Source of the DNA: Thermohalobaculum sp039513195
Lineage (GTDB): Bacteria; Pseudomonadota; Alphaproteobacteria; Rhodobacterales; Rhodobacteraceae
DNA length: 64,000 nt
Reading direction: 5' to 3'
Assembly: GCA_039513195.1 (NCBI GenBank)
Contig: JBCCRM010000010.1
Span: 1-64,000, forward strand
The notes under the pieces were generated by a model that was given only the letters and a program-made list of their open reading frames with translations, was not told the DNA's origin and searched no databases. The position numbers were made by a program, and so were the translations under genes. Below, piece by piece: positions 34,624 to 42,886 of the stretch (positions are counted from its first letter, which is position 1; the number at the start of each line of letters is the position of its first letter).

Positions 34624-37600
34624 GTGCGTAATTTCGAAGATCTGCTGAATGTGTATGGCGTCGGCGCTTATGCCACGCTGCTCCGGGAAAACCGGATCGA
34701 CCTCGATATCTTCCACCAAATCACCGATGACGATCTTCGCGAGTTGGCAATCCCAGTCGGCGACCGCAAGCGGATCCTGGCCGCCGCGCGGAGCATCGCG
34801 GCTGCTCCATCGCTGCTCCCGCTCGAAGCCAGAGACGGCTCAAACCCAGCTGGCAAATCGGACATCCGCTCTGAGATTCGCCAAGTCTCGGCGCTGTTCG
34901 CCGATCTGGTTGGCTCCACGACGCTATCCGAAGAATTGGATATCGAAGACTATCACCGCACCCTGGCCAGGTTTCACGCCTGCTGCGCCGGAATCGTGCG
35001 CGAGAATGGCGGCGTCCCGGCGCGCTATATCGGCGACGCGCAGCTCGGCTGCTTTGGCTACCCTACGGCGGCCGAGGATGATGCCAGCCGCGCTGCCACC
35101 GCTGCGACGCAGATTGTCGAGGCGGTTCCAATGCTCGATACGCCTGCAGGCAAACCGATCCACGCCCGCGTCGGTTTGGTCACGGGCTTGGCAATCACCG
35201 GCGACTTGATCGAGGATGGCATGGCGTCCTTCGGCCCTGCGAGCGGCGCGATCCTGCATCTCGCAGCCCGTCTGCAGGACTTCGCGGCACCGGGATCGGT
35301 GGTCTCCGATGACCGGACGCAAAAGCTGCTTTCCGCGCCGTTCCGCACGACCCATCTCGGCGAACGGCCCGTGCGCGGGTTCGCCGAGACGCAAACCCTC
35401 TGGCTGGTCGATACCCGCATCCCGGGTGCCGAAAAGGAGGTGCCGCCCGAACCACGGCCGAGCCGACTGATCGGGCGAGAGGAGGAACTCGGCCTCCTCG
35501 GCGTTCGCTGGTCCGCGGCGGATCGCCGTGGCTCGATGGTCCTAATCACGGGCGAAGCTGGGATCGGCAAGTCGCGACTGATCGGAGATTTCATCGACGA
35601 GGCGCGCATCGAGACCGATCAGGTTGTGCGCATGGCATGCTCGCCTTCCGAGACGCTGCGCCCGCTCTATCCATTTGTGCGCGCAATCGAGCGGCTCTCA
35701 GGCGCGGCCTCCGCGGTCGATGCGGCGGAGCGCCGGGCGCGTCTTGAAAGTTGGCTGGACCGCGATCTCAAGATGTCGCCGCATACCGCCGCCGTGCTGT
35801 CGCGGCTGATGTCTGGCATCGATGCCGGCGGCCCGGCGGGGGGGCGGCCGGCACCGGAGCGCAAAGAGACGCTGTTCTCGACATTGGTTCAAGTGATCGA
35901 GCGGATCAGCCTCGACACGCAGCGCCTCTTCGTGCTTGAGGACATGCATTGGATCGATCCAACTACGCAGGAATTCCTAGATCATCTCGTCCAGCGCATT
36001 GCCCCCCTCCGCTCGATGCTGGTCTGTACATACCGACCTGAGCATCGGCCGAGTTTCATCGGCGAACCGAGGGTCTCTTTAATCACCCTGCCGCGGCTCG
36101 ATACGGACCAGGCCGGCCAGATCATGGTCGATGTGATGGGCAACGCCAGCTTGCCGCCCAATCTGGCCGAGGAAATCCTCTCGCGCGCCGATGGCGTACC
36201 GCTGTTTATCGAGGAGCTTACGAAATCCGCCCTGGAGGCAGAGACCGCCCCTGAGCGATCCCAGCATTTGGTGCGCAGCATGCTGAGCCTGCCGACAACG
36301 CTGCACGGCTCGCTGCTCGCCCGCATCGACCGGGTTCGCAACGCCCACAAGATCGCGCCGATCGGGGCCGCCATCGGCCGAACCTTTTCGCAAGACTTGC
36401 TGCAGGAAGTCGCTGATCTGCCAAACGCAACGGTCGATGCAATCCTGGAGGATCTGGAGGCTGCCGGACTGTTGCTGCGTCATCGCGAGGGTGGTGGGCA
36501 TCGGCTGCGCTTCAAGCACGCGCTGATCCAAGATGCAGCCTACGAGACCATGCCGCGCAGCCGGCGGAGGGAAGTCCACCGCTTGATCGGCGAGGCGCTG
36601 GAGAAGCGCAGCGCAACCGGTCGTCCCGCTCGACCAGAAATCCTCGCCCAGCATTTTTCGGCGGCTGAGTTGGCGGAAAAGGCCTGCACCTATTGGCAAT
36701 CCGCCGCCCGCCAGGCCGAAGCGGCCTCGGCCAACAAGGAGGTCGTCGCCTACATCGAGCTCGCATTGCAAGAGAACCGACGCATGGGCACACCGGCGCA
36801 ACGGGGCGACCGAGAGATCGAGATGCGCGAATGGCTACGGATCCCGCTGTCCCGCGCGAGAATGGGCTCGCCCGAGACGATGACCAACTTGACGCGGCTG
36901 AGGGAGCTGCGGGAAGCGCGCGACAAGGATGATGATCTATTCAGCGTGGTGCACCATCTCGCTGGTTGCCATCTGATCAACGGGCGTGTTTCGGATGCGC
37001 GCCGGATCGCCGATGAGTTTTTGGAGACTTATGCGGCGGACGGTTTGATCACACGGGTGCTGGGTCTGCGGATCAGAGGGTTCTGCCGGTTTCTTGCTGG
37101 CGAGTCGGAGGCCGCGGCGGCAGATTTCGCCGATCTCGACACGCTTTGCGAGGGCCTGGCACCCGGCGATTTAGCCAAGTTCTATCATGCCGATCTGCGT
37201 CCCATCGCAGCCTGCATGGAGGCCTGGTCACTCGGCGTGGCCGACCGCGCGGTGGAGGCGGAAGGCAAGATCGCAGAAGCGTTGCGCCGTGCGGAGGGTC
37301 TCGACCCGTGGAGCCGCACCTATGCGCTATGCTTGCTGGCGGCCGCCTATCAGACCACGGGCAATGTCGAAGGGTGCTTGGCAGTTTCACACCAGGCGGC
37401 GCAAACTGCCGAAGAACGCGGCTATGACTACTGGAGCGCCTGGAGCGCCTGGAGCGCCATTCTGCACGGTTGGGCGGCGACCAAGGCCGGTCGACCCAGT
37501 GATGGCTGGATGGAGGTGGAGGAGGGTATCGCGCGATACCGCGCCACGGGGGCGTTGCAAATGCTGCCCTATGCCAACCTGCTGCTCGCGGAGAGCTTGA

Positions 37601-37722
37601 TGGAGGCGAACCGGTTCAACGAGGCGCGACAGATCCTCAAAGCCCTCGACGATAACCGAGAGCCACCAGAGATCCAGTATGTCGACCGGCTCGCCCCGCG
37701 AGTGAAGCGTCTCTGCGCCTAA
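34624..37722 (+). CDS. SAM + class III cyclase + AAA ATPase + TPR signalling protein
   Basis: The 1032-aa protein has an N-terminal SAM domain (1-60, FEDLLNVYGVGAYATLL), a class III nucleotide cyclase domain (about 88-270; LFADLVGSTTLSEELD with Asp94, RYIGDAQLGCFGYP with the second Asp), an AAA_16 ATPase region with P-loop GEAGIGKSR at about 310 and Walker-B-like LFVLEDMHWID, and a TPR-like helical C-terminus. Cyclase-AAA proteins of this form are thought to be regulated signalling ATPases. In the usual NLAARLQ element the Asn is His here (HLAARLQ), which may impair cyclase activity. The start is a GTG with GAGAGA upstream; no other start is near. Confidence 0.87.
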   Translation: MRNFEDLLNVYGVGAYATLLRENRIDLDIFHQITDDDLRELAIPVGDRKRILAAARSIAAAPSLLPLEARDGSNPAGKSDIRSEIRQVSALFADLVGSTTLSEELDIEDYHRTLARFHACCAGIVRENGGVPARYIGDAQLGCFGYPTAAEDDASRAATAATQIVEAVPMLDTPAGKPIHARVGLVTGLAITGDLIEDGMASFGPASGAILHLAARLQDFAAPGSVVSDDRTQKLLSAPFRTTHLGERPVRGFAETQTLWLVDTRIPGAEKEVPPEPRPSRLIGREEELGLLGVRWSAADRRGSMVLITGEAGIGKSRLIGDFIDEARIETDQVVRMACSPSETLRPLYPFVRAIERLSGAASAVDAAERRARLESWLDRDLKMSPHTAAVLSRLMSGIDAGGPAGGRPAPERKETLFSTLVQVIERISLDTQRLFVLEDMHWIDPTTQEFLDHLVQRIAPLRSMLVCTYRPEHRPSFIGEPRVSLITLPRLDTDQAGQIMVDVMGNASLPPNLAEEILSRADGVPLFIEELTKSALEAETAPERSQHLVRSMLSLPTTLHGSLLARIDRVRNAHKIAPIGAAIGRTFSQDLLQEVADLPNATVDAILEDLEAAGLLLRHREGGGHRLRFKHALIQDAAYETMPRSRRREVHRLIGEALEKRSATGRPARPEILAQHFSAAELAEKACTYWQSAARQAEAASANKEVVAYIELALQENRRMGTPAQRGDREIEMREWLRIPLSRARMGSPETMTNLTRLRELREARDKDDDLFSVVHHLAGCHLINGRVSDARRIADEFLETYAADGLITRVLGLRIRGFCRFLAGESEAAAADFADLDTLCEGLAPGDLAKFYHADLRPIAACMEAWSLGVADRAVEAEGKIAEALRRAEGLDPWSRTYALCLLAAAYQTTGNVEGCLAVSHQAAQTAEERGYDYWSAWSAWSAILHGWAATKAGRPSDGWMEVEEGIARYRATGALQMLPYANLLLAESLMEANRFNEARQILKALDDNREPPEIQYVDRLAPRVKRLCA

Positions 37723-37759
37723 GGCGACGCGCCCCCATCGCGCATCGCCGCTTAGTTTT
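37723..37759 (+). terminator. Possible terminator after the cyclase gene
   Basis: GGCGA (37723) and TCGCC (37745) can pair around an inner GCG/CGC stem, followed by TTAGTTTTAG. It lies between two convergent genes and is only a weak candidate. Confidence 0.3.
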
Positions 37760-38492
37760 AGTTGTTCGTCGCTGCGATTAAGTAACCACTGCAGGAGCCG
37801 ACGCAAAAGTTTGTGTCGCCTGGCGAAACCTTCGTATTTTCAACAAGATCCACCTTGCTGTCGATATCTAGGCAATCATTCGCCAAGGGCGTCAGTCCAC
37901 GGGCCAATGGGTCCAATTCGCCAGTATCTTTGTCAAAGTAAAAGATCTCACGATGATTAACCTTGAAACTCACGACTTCTAAGTCAAAGCCACGACAGTG
38001 ATATTTATGATTGAACCCCTTCCGAGCAGGATTTGGAATGTATGAATACATCAGACCCCTCTCCCGGCAGTCGACGATCCAATGAAAGCGAACGACCGAG
38101 CCGTCCTTCTGCCAACACTTCTCAGCAATGATTTCGAAGCGAGCACTTCCGCGCTGGAGATTGATATCGGCGCTGATCGCGTTCCATTTCAATACTAGTT
38201 GCGGATCATCCGGTGATGGTAACTCGTTACCGTCCCCCCGGTGAAAAATAGGGCACAAGACGCTACACGAAAGACCGCCGCCTATGATTTGATCTCGCAG
38301 AATGTCGCAGGCGCGATGCTCTGCATTCAAAAGCATATCTTTACTATGCTGAAAACCACGGCGATTGTAATAGCGCTCGTTATTTTCATCTGGCGCAACA
38401 GGCGTGAACCATTTCACATTATCGTAGCCCTTTTTTACGTTGGAGAAATCCCAATCGACTTGAAAGCTTGTTTGAGTACTCACTCCGTCCAT
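37758..38492 (-). CDS. Unknown 244-aa protein, AT-richer than surroundings
   Basis: No family is recognised. The protein is hydrophilic, has no signal peptide or membrane segment, and is rich in aromatic residues and cysteines (CDILRDQ, SCSVLCPIF, HCRGFDLEV, CLDIDS, NFCVGSCSGY). The ATG at 38492 has GGGGAG eight bases upstream. The gene is clearly poorer in G+C and uses codons rare in its neighbours, which suggests recent acquisition. It is followed upstream, in the same direction, by the small gene at 38528. Confidence 0.7.
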   Translation of the reverse strand: MDGVSTQTSFQVDWDFSNVKKGYDNVKWFTPVAPDENNERYYNRRGFQHSKDMLLNAEHRACDILRDQIIGGGLSCSVLCPIFHRGDGNELPSPDDPQLVLKWNAISADINLQRGSARFEIIAEKCWQKDGSVVRFHWIVDCRERGLMYSYIPNPARKGFNHKYHCRGFDLEVVSFKVNHREIFYFDKDTGELDPLARGLTPLANDCLDIDSKVDLVENTKVSPGDTNFCVGSCSGYLIAATNN

Positions 38493-38527
38493 AACTGTGC
38501 TCCCCTGTTTTGCACATCGAATTCCTG

Positions 38528-38824
38528 TCACTCACAATCGCGCCGGAGGGCCGTGGCCAAAACAGAGGGATAGATGCCGGTCGGGACAATCCGCCGGTCG
38601 ATCAAATCCCTAGCCATCTGGGCGTTCATGCCGACATCTCGCGGCAGCGCGCCGTTGATCACGATCTGGATCAATCTGGCTTCAGCGCTGCCGGTCTCAG
38701 GTACTTCGATCCGCATCAAATACGCAGCGACGCCGCGGATCGGTTTGTAATCATCAGGCGGATGCCAGTCCAATAGCCGCCGTCCTCCTGTACCACACGG
38801 GTCTTCCGCAGGGATGTATGTCAC
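38528..38824 (-). CDS. Unknown 98-aa protein
   Basis: The protein is small and soluble, with no recognised family: a Pro/Asp-rich N-terminal third (PAEDPCGTGGRRLLDWHPPDDY), then a predicted alpha/beta segment (YLMRIEVPETGSAEARLIQIVING) and a C-terminal MARDLIDRRIVPTGIYPSV. The start is a GTG with GGAAGG nearby. It lies 35 bp upstream of the 244-aa unknown gene and in the same direction, so the two may form an operon. Confidence 0.5.
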   Translation of the reverse strand: MTYIPAEDPCGTGGRRLLDWHPPDDYKPIRGVAAYLMRIEVPETGSAEARLIQIVINGALPRDVGMNAQMARDLIDRRIVPTGIYPSVLATALRRDCE

Positions 38825-39187
38825 CTATGACCCTTCCGATCCTGGTGTTTGGGCTACGCCCGCCACCGCGGCGGGGGCGCCCTCTGGCTGTGTGTCGCTG
38901 CCATGCATCGTCGCGGGAATTGCCCTTAAGGCGCTCCCTCCCAATGCGCAGCTTTCAGGCATGTGCGGCTTCCCAGCCCTATCGAAGTCTGTCCGCACAC
39001 TCTCAGGATGTGGCCTTCCCCACAGAAGCTGCCGAGGTGCCTGGATTCTGGCGCGACGAAGATCAGCGCAGCGCTCACTGGACATTTCCGGAGTGTGGTT
39101 GGCCGGTCGAGCCGCCTCGAGACCTTGGCCTTCCGCTAAATCATGCTACGGCTTTGACGTGCACGACTTTGATTTCATGGTGGCCGT
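38825..39187. other. Intergenic region upstream of Crp/Fnr regulator
   Basis: The 363-bp divergent gap contains only unconvincing overlapping frames. I see no RNA gene or clear operator. The last 60 bases include an ordinary AT-richer leader to the regulator gene. Confidence 0.35.
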
Positions 39188-39877
39188 ATGTCTGACTTAC
39201 CATTTCTTCATCGATTGCCGGAGCCCGACAGGGCCAATGTCATCGCGCAGATGGCCGTTCAGCGCTTTGGGCCCCATGAGATCGTCATTGCCCAAAATGA
39301 CGATAGCAACGATGTGTTCTTTGTCATCGAGGGCATGGCCCGCGTGACCATCTTTTCCGTCGACGGAAAGATTGTAGCGTTCCGCGACATCACGGCCGGA
39401 GATATCTTCGGAGAGCTCGCCGCGATCGACCACGCGCCCCGCGCCGCCAGTGTCGTCGCGGTCGGGACATTGCGGGTCGGGCGGTTGGCGCGCAGCCGAT
39501 TTTGCAGCCTGATCCATGGCAATGCCGCCTTTCGAGTCACGCTGCTGCAGCATCTCACGACCCAGGTCCGCGGCATGACCGAGCGGATCTTCGAATACAG
39601 CACGATGATGGTGCGAGAGCGTTTGGTGGAGGAGCTGCTGCGCCTCGCCGAGGCCGCCGGCGCTAACCAGGGGGAGGCGGCCCTGCACCCGGCGCCGACC
39701 CATTTCGATCTCGCGACGCGCATCAGCACCCATCGCGAGGCTGTATCGCGCGAGATGAGCCGGCTTGCAAAGCTGAAGCTGCTGACCAAGAAGACCGGCA
39801 ATCTGCTGCAGCTCGATCTCGACGGGTTGCGCGCCCTGCGCAGCGTCGAAGACAGCGGCGCGGACTGGCCCGGCTGA
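39188..39877 (+). CDS. Crp/Fnr-family transcription regulator
   Basis: The 229-aa protein has an N-terminal cyclic-nucleotide-binding-like beta-roll (VFFVIEGMARVTIFSVDGKIV, DITAGDIFGELAAIDHAPRAASVVA), a long dimer helix and a C-terminal winged helix with recognition helix THREAVSREMSRL. The PRAASVVA phosphate-binding cassette is close to that of Crp, which suggests an effector nucleotide. There are no FNR-type cysteine clusters. The ATG is preceded by GGTGG at poor spacing. Convergent with PhnM, 22 bp apart. Confidence 0.87.
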   Translation: MSDLPFLHRLPEPDRANVIAQMAVQRFGPHEIVIAQNDDSNDVFFVIEGMARVTIFSVDGKIVAFRDITAGDIFGELAAIDHAPRAASVVAVGTLRVGRLARSRFCSLIHGNAAFRVTLLQHLTTQVRGMTERIFEYSTMMVRERLVEELLRLAEAAGANQGEAALHPAPTHFDLATRISTHREAVSREMSRLAKLKLLTKKTGNLLQLDLDGLRALRSVEDSGADWPG

Positions 39878-39899
39878 CAATCTGGACAGGCGGGCCGCG

Positions 39900-41105
39900 T
39901 CAAGCTTCGGCGCGATAGGCTATCCTGCCGGCCGACATCGTCATTTTCACGGCTGGAAAGGCGCCCTCGGGCCAATCGATCAGGACCAAGTCAGCACGCT
40001 TGCCGACGGCAATTTCGCCCCGGTCGGTCAAGCCGAGCGCAAAAGCCGGACCGGTTGAGACCAACGACCACGCCCGGGAAACGGTCGCGCGGCGTTCTTC
40101 GACAAGTTTTGCGACCGCAGCCAGCATCGACGGATAGAAGTAATCTGACGCGAGGATATCGCAGAGCCCGGCCTCGACCATATCAGCCGCGCCGGGCGAG
40201 CCGATATGGCTGCCGCCCCGCATCACGTTTGGCGCGCCGAAGACGATGGCGTCCCCCGCGGCGCGGGCCGATTGGGCGACCGCGACGCGCATGGGAAACT
40301 CAGCAATGGTCACGCCCAGGTCGCGGTAGAACTTACGGGTCTCGTCCTGCGTATCGTCATGCGAGAGCATCGGCGCCCCCTGTGCTCGACCTAGCGCCGC
40401 GACATCGGCGATGCGGCGCGGCACCTCTGGACGGCGCGCCCAGACATCGCGCAACAAGTCGGCATACGCCTCCAGGCTCAGCCCGGCACGAATGGCATAT
40501 TTTCCTTGATCCGCAGCGAAATCAGGGGCTGAGACGTCGACCGTCACAAAGTCGGGATTATGCTCGAAGAGCCGGTCCTGCACCGAGATGCGTTTGTCCC
40601 GCATCGACATCGACGTGTGGTCGTTGAACGCGATCGACGGTGTGGCAGGCGCTTCCAGGGCCCGTTCGATAAGGTCAAGCGCTTCGAAGGCGAAGGTCTC
40701 CCACCGAAGCTGGACCCGGTTCTCCACGGTCAGCCGCGGCCCGAGCGTCGCGAGCGCATCCACAAAGGCGCTGCCGCGCTCGATAGAGCGCAGGCCGGGT
40801 TCCCAACCGAGCGTCAGGGCATGATAGGCGGTCGCGATCCCATTGGCGGCAAGCTGCCGGTCGGTTTCCAGGACAGCAGCCTCGACCGGGAAATAGACAC
40901 CCGGCCGCGGCATGACTTGCCGCTCGAACGCGTCGCCATGGATGTCGATCATTGCCGGCGCCAAGAGCTTTCCGCGGCCGTCGACGACAGTGTCGGCCGG
41001 GCCTGTGTCGCCGATCTCGGCGATCAGATCGCCCTCGACCAGGACATCGGTGTGTTCGACCCAATCCCCTGTCACGACCCGTGCGCCTTCGATCTTGGTT
41101 GCCAT
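39900..41105 (-). CDS. phnM: PhnM-like alpha-D-ribose 1-methylphosphonate 5-triphosphate diphosphatase
   Basis: The 401-aa amidohydrolase-superfamily protein has the PhnM form of the metal site: PAMIDIHGDAFERQVMPRPG, FNDHTSMSM, LSHDDTQDET and the late Asp in DILASDYFYPSML. PhnM removes diphosphate from the ribose-triphosphate intermediate in C-P lyase phosphonate breakdown. Length and motif order match the family. The ATG at 41105 has GGGGAGG just upstream. No other phn gene is in the window, so this copy is an orphan and may serve another substrate. Confidence 0.8.
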   Translation of the reverse strand: MATKIEGARVVTGDWVEHTDVLVEGDLIAEIGDTGPADTVVDGRGKLLAPAMIDIHGDAFERQVMPRPGVYFPVEAAVLETDRQLAANGIATAYHALTLGWEPGLRSIERGSAFVDALATLGPRLTVENRVQLRWETFAFEALDLIERALEAPATPSIAFNDHTSMSMRDKRISVQDRLFEHNPDFVTVDVSAPDFAADQGKYAIRAGLSLEAYADLLRDVWARRPEVPRRIADVAALGRAQGAPMLSHDDTQDETRKFYRDLGVTIAEFPMRVAVAQSARAAGDAIVFGAPNVMRGGSHIGSPGAADMVEAGLCDILASDYFYPSMLAAVAKLVEERRATVSRAWSLVSTGPAFALGLTDRGEIAVGKRADLVLIDWPEGAFPAVKMTMSAGRIAYRAEA

Positions 41106-41359
41106 TGCCTCCCCTTCCGCCACCTGCTGACCGTGACGCATTCTCATAGCGGCGGCTTGTGACATGTCCGTGCTGGGCCCGCTAGAGGGAAGGCCGTGCC
41201 CGAGGGCGCATCGCAGTGATGGTATTTTCAGGCCCCACAACCCTGGCAATTCTGGCTGAGCGGCGCCATCGTGAAACAGCGTCGTATGCAAGTTGATACA
41301 GCTTTTGCCCGTGCAGCATGCGACGCGTGCAGCGTAGCTTTACGAGGAGAGGGGGCACT
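41106..41359. other. Divergent intergenic region, PhnM / peptidoglycan-binding protein
   Basis: 254 bp without a supported gene. An AGGAG and GGGGG cluster directly before 41360 serves the plus-strand gene. Confidence 0.3.
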
Positions 41360-42871
41360 ATGGCGACTTTGGCACCGGCAAAGGCCGAGAAGCTCCAGGA
41401 GATGCTGAACAACGTCGTTAGCCCAAAACCGCCGCTCAAGATCGACGGCATTGTCGGCAAGAACACCAAAGCAGCAATCAAGATGCTGCAGGCCAAGGCC
41501 GGACTGAAACAGTCGGGCGAAATCGACAGCGAAACCGCCGCCGTTATCGCGCGGGTGATAAAGACCGGAAAGATCGAAAAGGAGCAGCCGCAATACTTCT
41601 TCAAGGTCAACGGCAAGCTCGTCGGAATGAGCAAAAAGCAGTACGACACGGCCATCAAGCAGGCGGTAAAAGAACTGAGGCGCGGTCCGCTCTTTCAGAT
41701 GAAGCAGGCGATTGAGATTGCCGAAATGGAATGGAGCCACTTCGATAAGATCAACAAAGACCAATGGTTTGTCAGTTTCTGTATCGAGACCACGCGCGGC
41801 ACGTCTCTGCCGAAGCGGACGGGCATCAGCAATGCGTGGAAAGCCTATTCTCAATGCGAGTCCGTCGCAGGATCGGGCGATCTCGCGAAGTTCTACGCGA
41901 TCTATCCGAAGGCGGAGAAGATCGTAAACGCGGCCGTCACAGAGATGCGCGCCTATCGCGAAACCATGATCGAGGGTGGCAGCAATTGGGTTACGGGCCT
42001 CACCTTCACCAAGACCGCTGCCTTCACCTTCGTGGGCGTCGTCGCAGCCCCGGCGACCGGAGCCGCCCTGGGCACCAGCGCCGTGGCCTCGGCAATGATC
42101 GGCGGGGCTGCAGTATCGGCGACCCAGACGGCAGCGGGCGAGATCGGCAACGCGGTTGCCGGGAAAGCGAATTGGACACCCGGCGGGGCGATTAAAACGA
42201 CCATCATCGATGCGGGCGTCGGTGCCGTAACCGGGTTCCTGAGCAAGGCCGGATCTGGCGGCAAACACATCCTAGAGGCCGCTGTTGCCAAGCTCGCACC
42301 GAAACTGGCAAAGGAGGCTGGCTTTAAGCTCCTCTCCTCTATCGCGGTGAAAAAGGCGGCCTTGTTCCTTCTGACCGAGGGAGCCAAGAAGACGCTGGAA
42401 GGCGCTCTCGCCGATCTCGCCAAGGCCGCGAAGGGCAAAAAGTCGATCACCATCGACCAGTTCCTGGACAATCTGGTGGTCAATTTCCTGAAAGGCCTCG
42501 GCATGGGGCCGGTCGGCAAGGTGATCGAGAAGTTTGCTAAGGATGCGGCAAAGCATCTGAGCGCGAAAGACAAGCAAAAGATCTGGGATGTTGTCCTCGG
42601 CGAGTTGTCCAAACAGGCAAAGGACAAAACCATCCATATCAGCGACATCGACACCCGCGCCAGAGCGCTGGTGGACAAGATCATTTCGGATCAGATCGCA
42701 AAGCAGCTCGATAACGTGATCGCGGTCATCTACGACAGCTGGAAAGGGCCGATGTCGGCTGCTGCGCTGGAAAAACGGCTGCGGGAGGAGTTGCTGGCGC
42801 CCTCGCAGATCAAAGCGATCATTCCCGCGGCGAAGAAGGAGGTCGCCAAGTCGCTGGGCAAGAAAAAGTGA
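41360..42871 (+). CDS. Peptidoglycan-binding domain protein with glycine-rich hydrophobic core, unknown function
   Basis: The 503-aa Lys/Ala-rich protein starts with a PG_binding_1-like module (about residues 8-70; LKIDGIVGKNTKAAIKMLQ). Residues about 205-290 are glycine/alanine-rich and hydrophobic (FVGVVAAPATGAALGTSAVA, MIGGAAVSATQTAAGEIG), resembling glycine-zipper segments of membrane-active proteins. The C-terminal half is a series of amphipathic helices ending in a basic KKK tail. There is no signal peptide. I recognise no enzyme domain. Some contractile-injection or polymorphic toxin cargo looks like this, but no such system is visible nearby; function remains open. Confidence 0.65.
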   Translation: MATLAPAKAEKLQEMLNNVVSPKPPLKIDGIVGKNTKAAIKMLQAKAGLKQSGEIDSETAAVIARVIKTGKIEKEQPQYFFKVNGKLVGMSKKQYDTAIKQAVKELRRGPLFQMKQAIEIAEMEWSHFDKINKDQWFVSFCIETTRGTSLPKRTGISNAWKAYSQCESVAGSGDLAKFYAIYPKAEKIVNAAVTEMRAYRETMIEGGSNWVTGLTFTKTAAFTFVGVVAAPATGAALGTSAVASAMIGGAAVSATQTAAGEIGNAVAGKANWTPGGAIKTTIIDAGVGAVTGFLSKAGSGGKHILEAAVAKLAPKLAKEAGFKLLSSIAVKKAALFLLTEGAKKTLEGALADLAKAAKGKKSITIDQFLDNLVVNFLKGLGMGPVGKVIEKFAKDAAKHLSAKDKQKIWDVVLGELSKQAKDKTIHISDIDTRARALVDKIISDQIAKQLDNVIAVIYDSWKGPMSAAALEKRLREELLAPSQIKAIIPAAKKEVAKSLGKKK

Positions 42872-42886
42872 GCCTTGCCGCGCCGC

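Noticed and set aside
37432..37458. Triple tandem TGGAGCGCC encoding WSA three times
   Set aside because: In frame within the cyclase gene TPR region; probably simple slippage with no further support.
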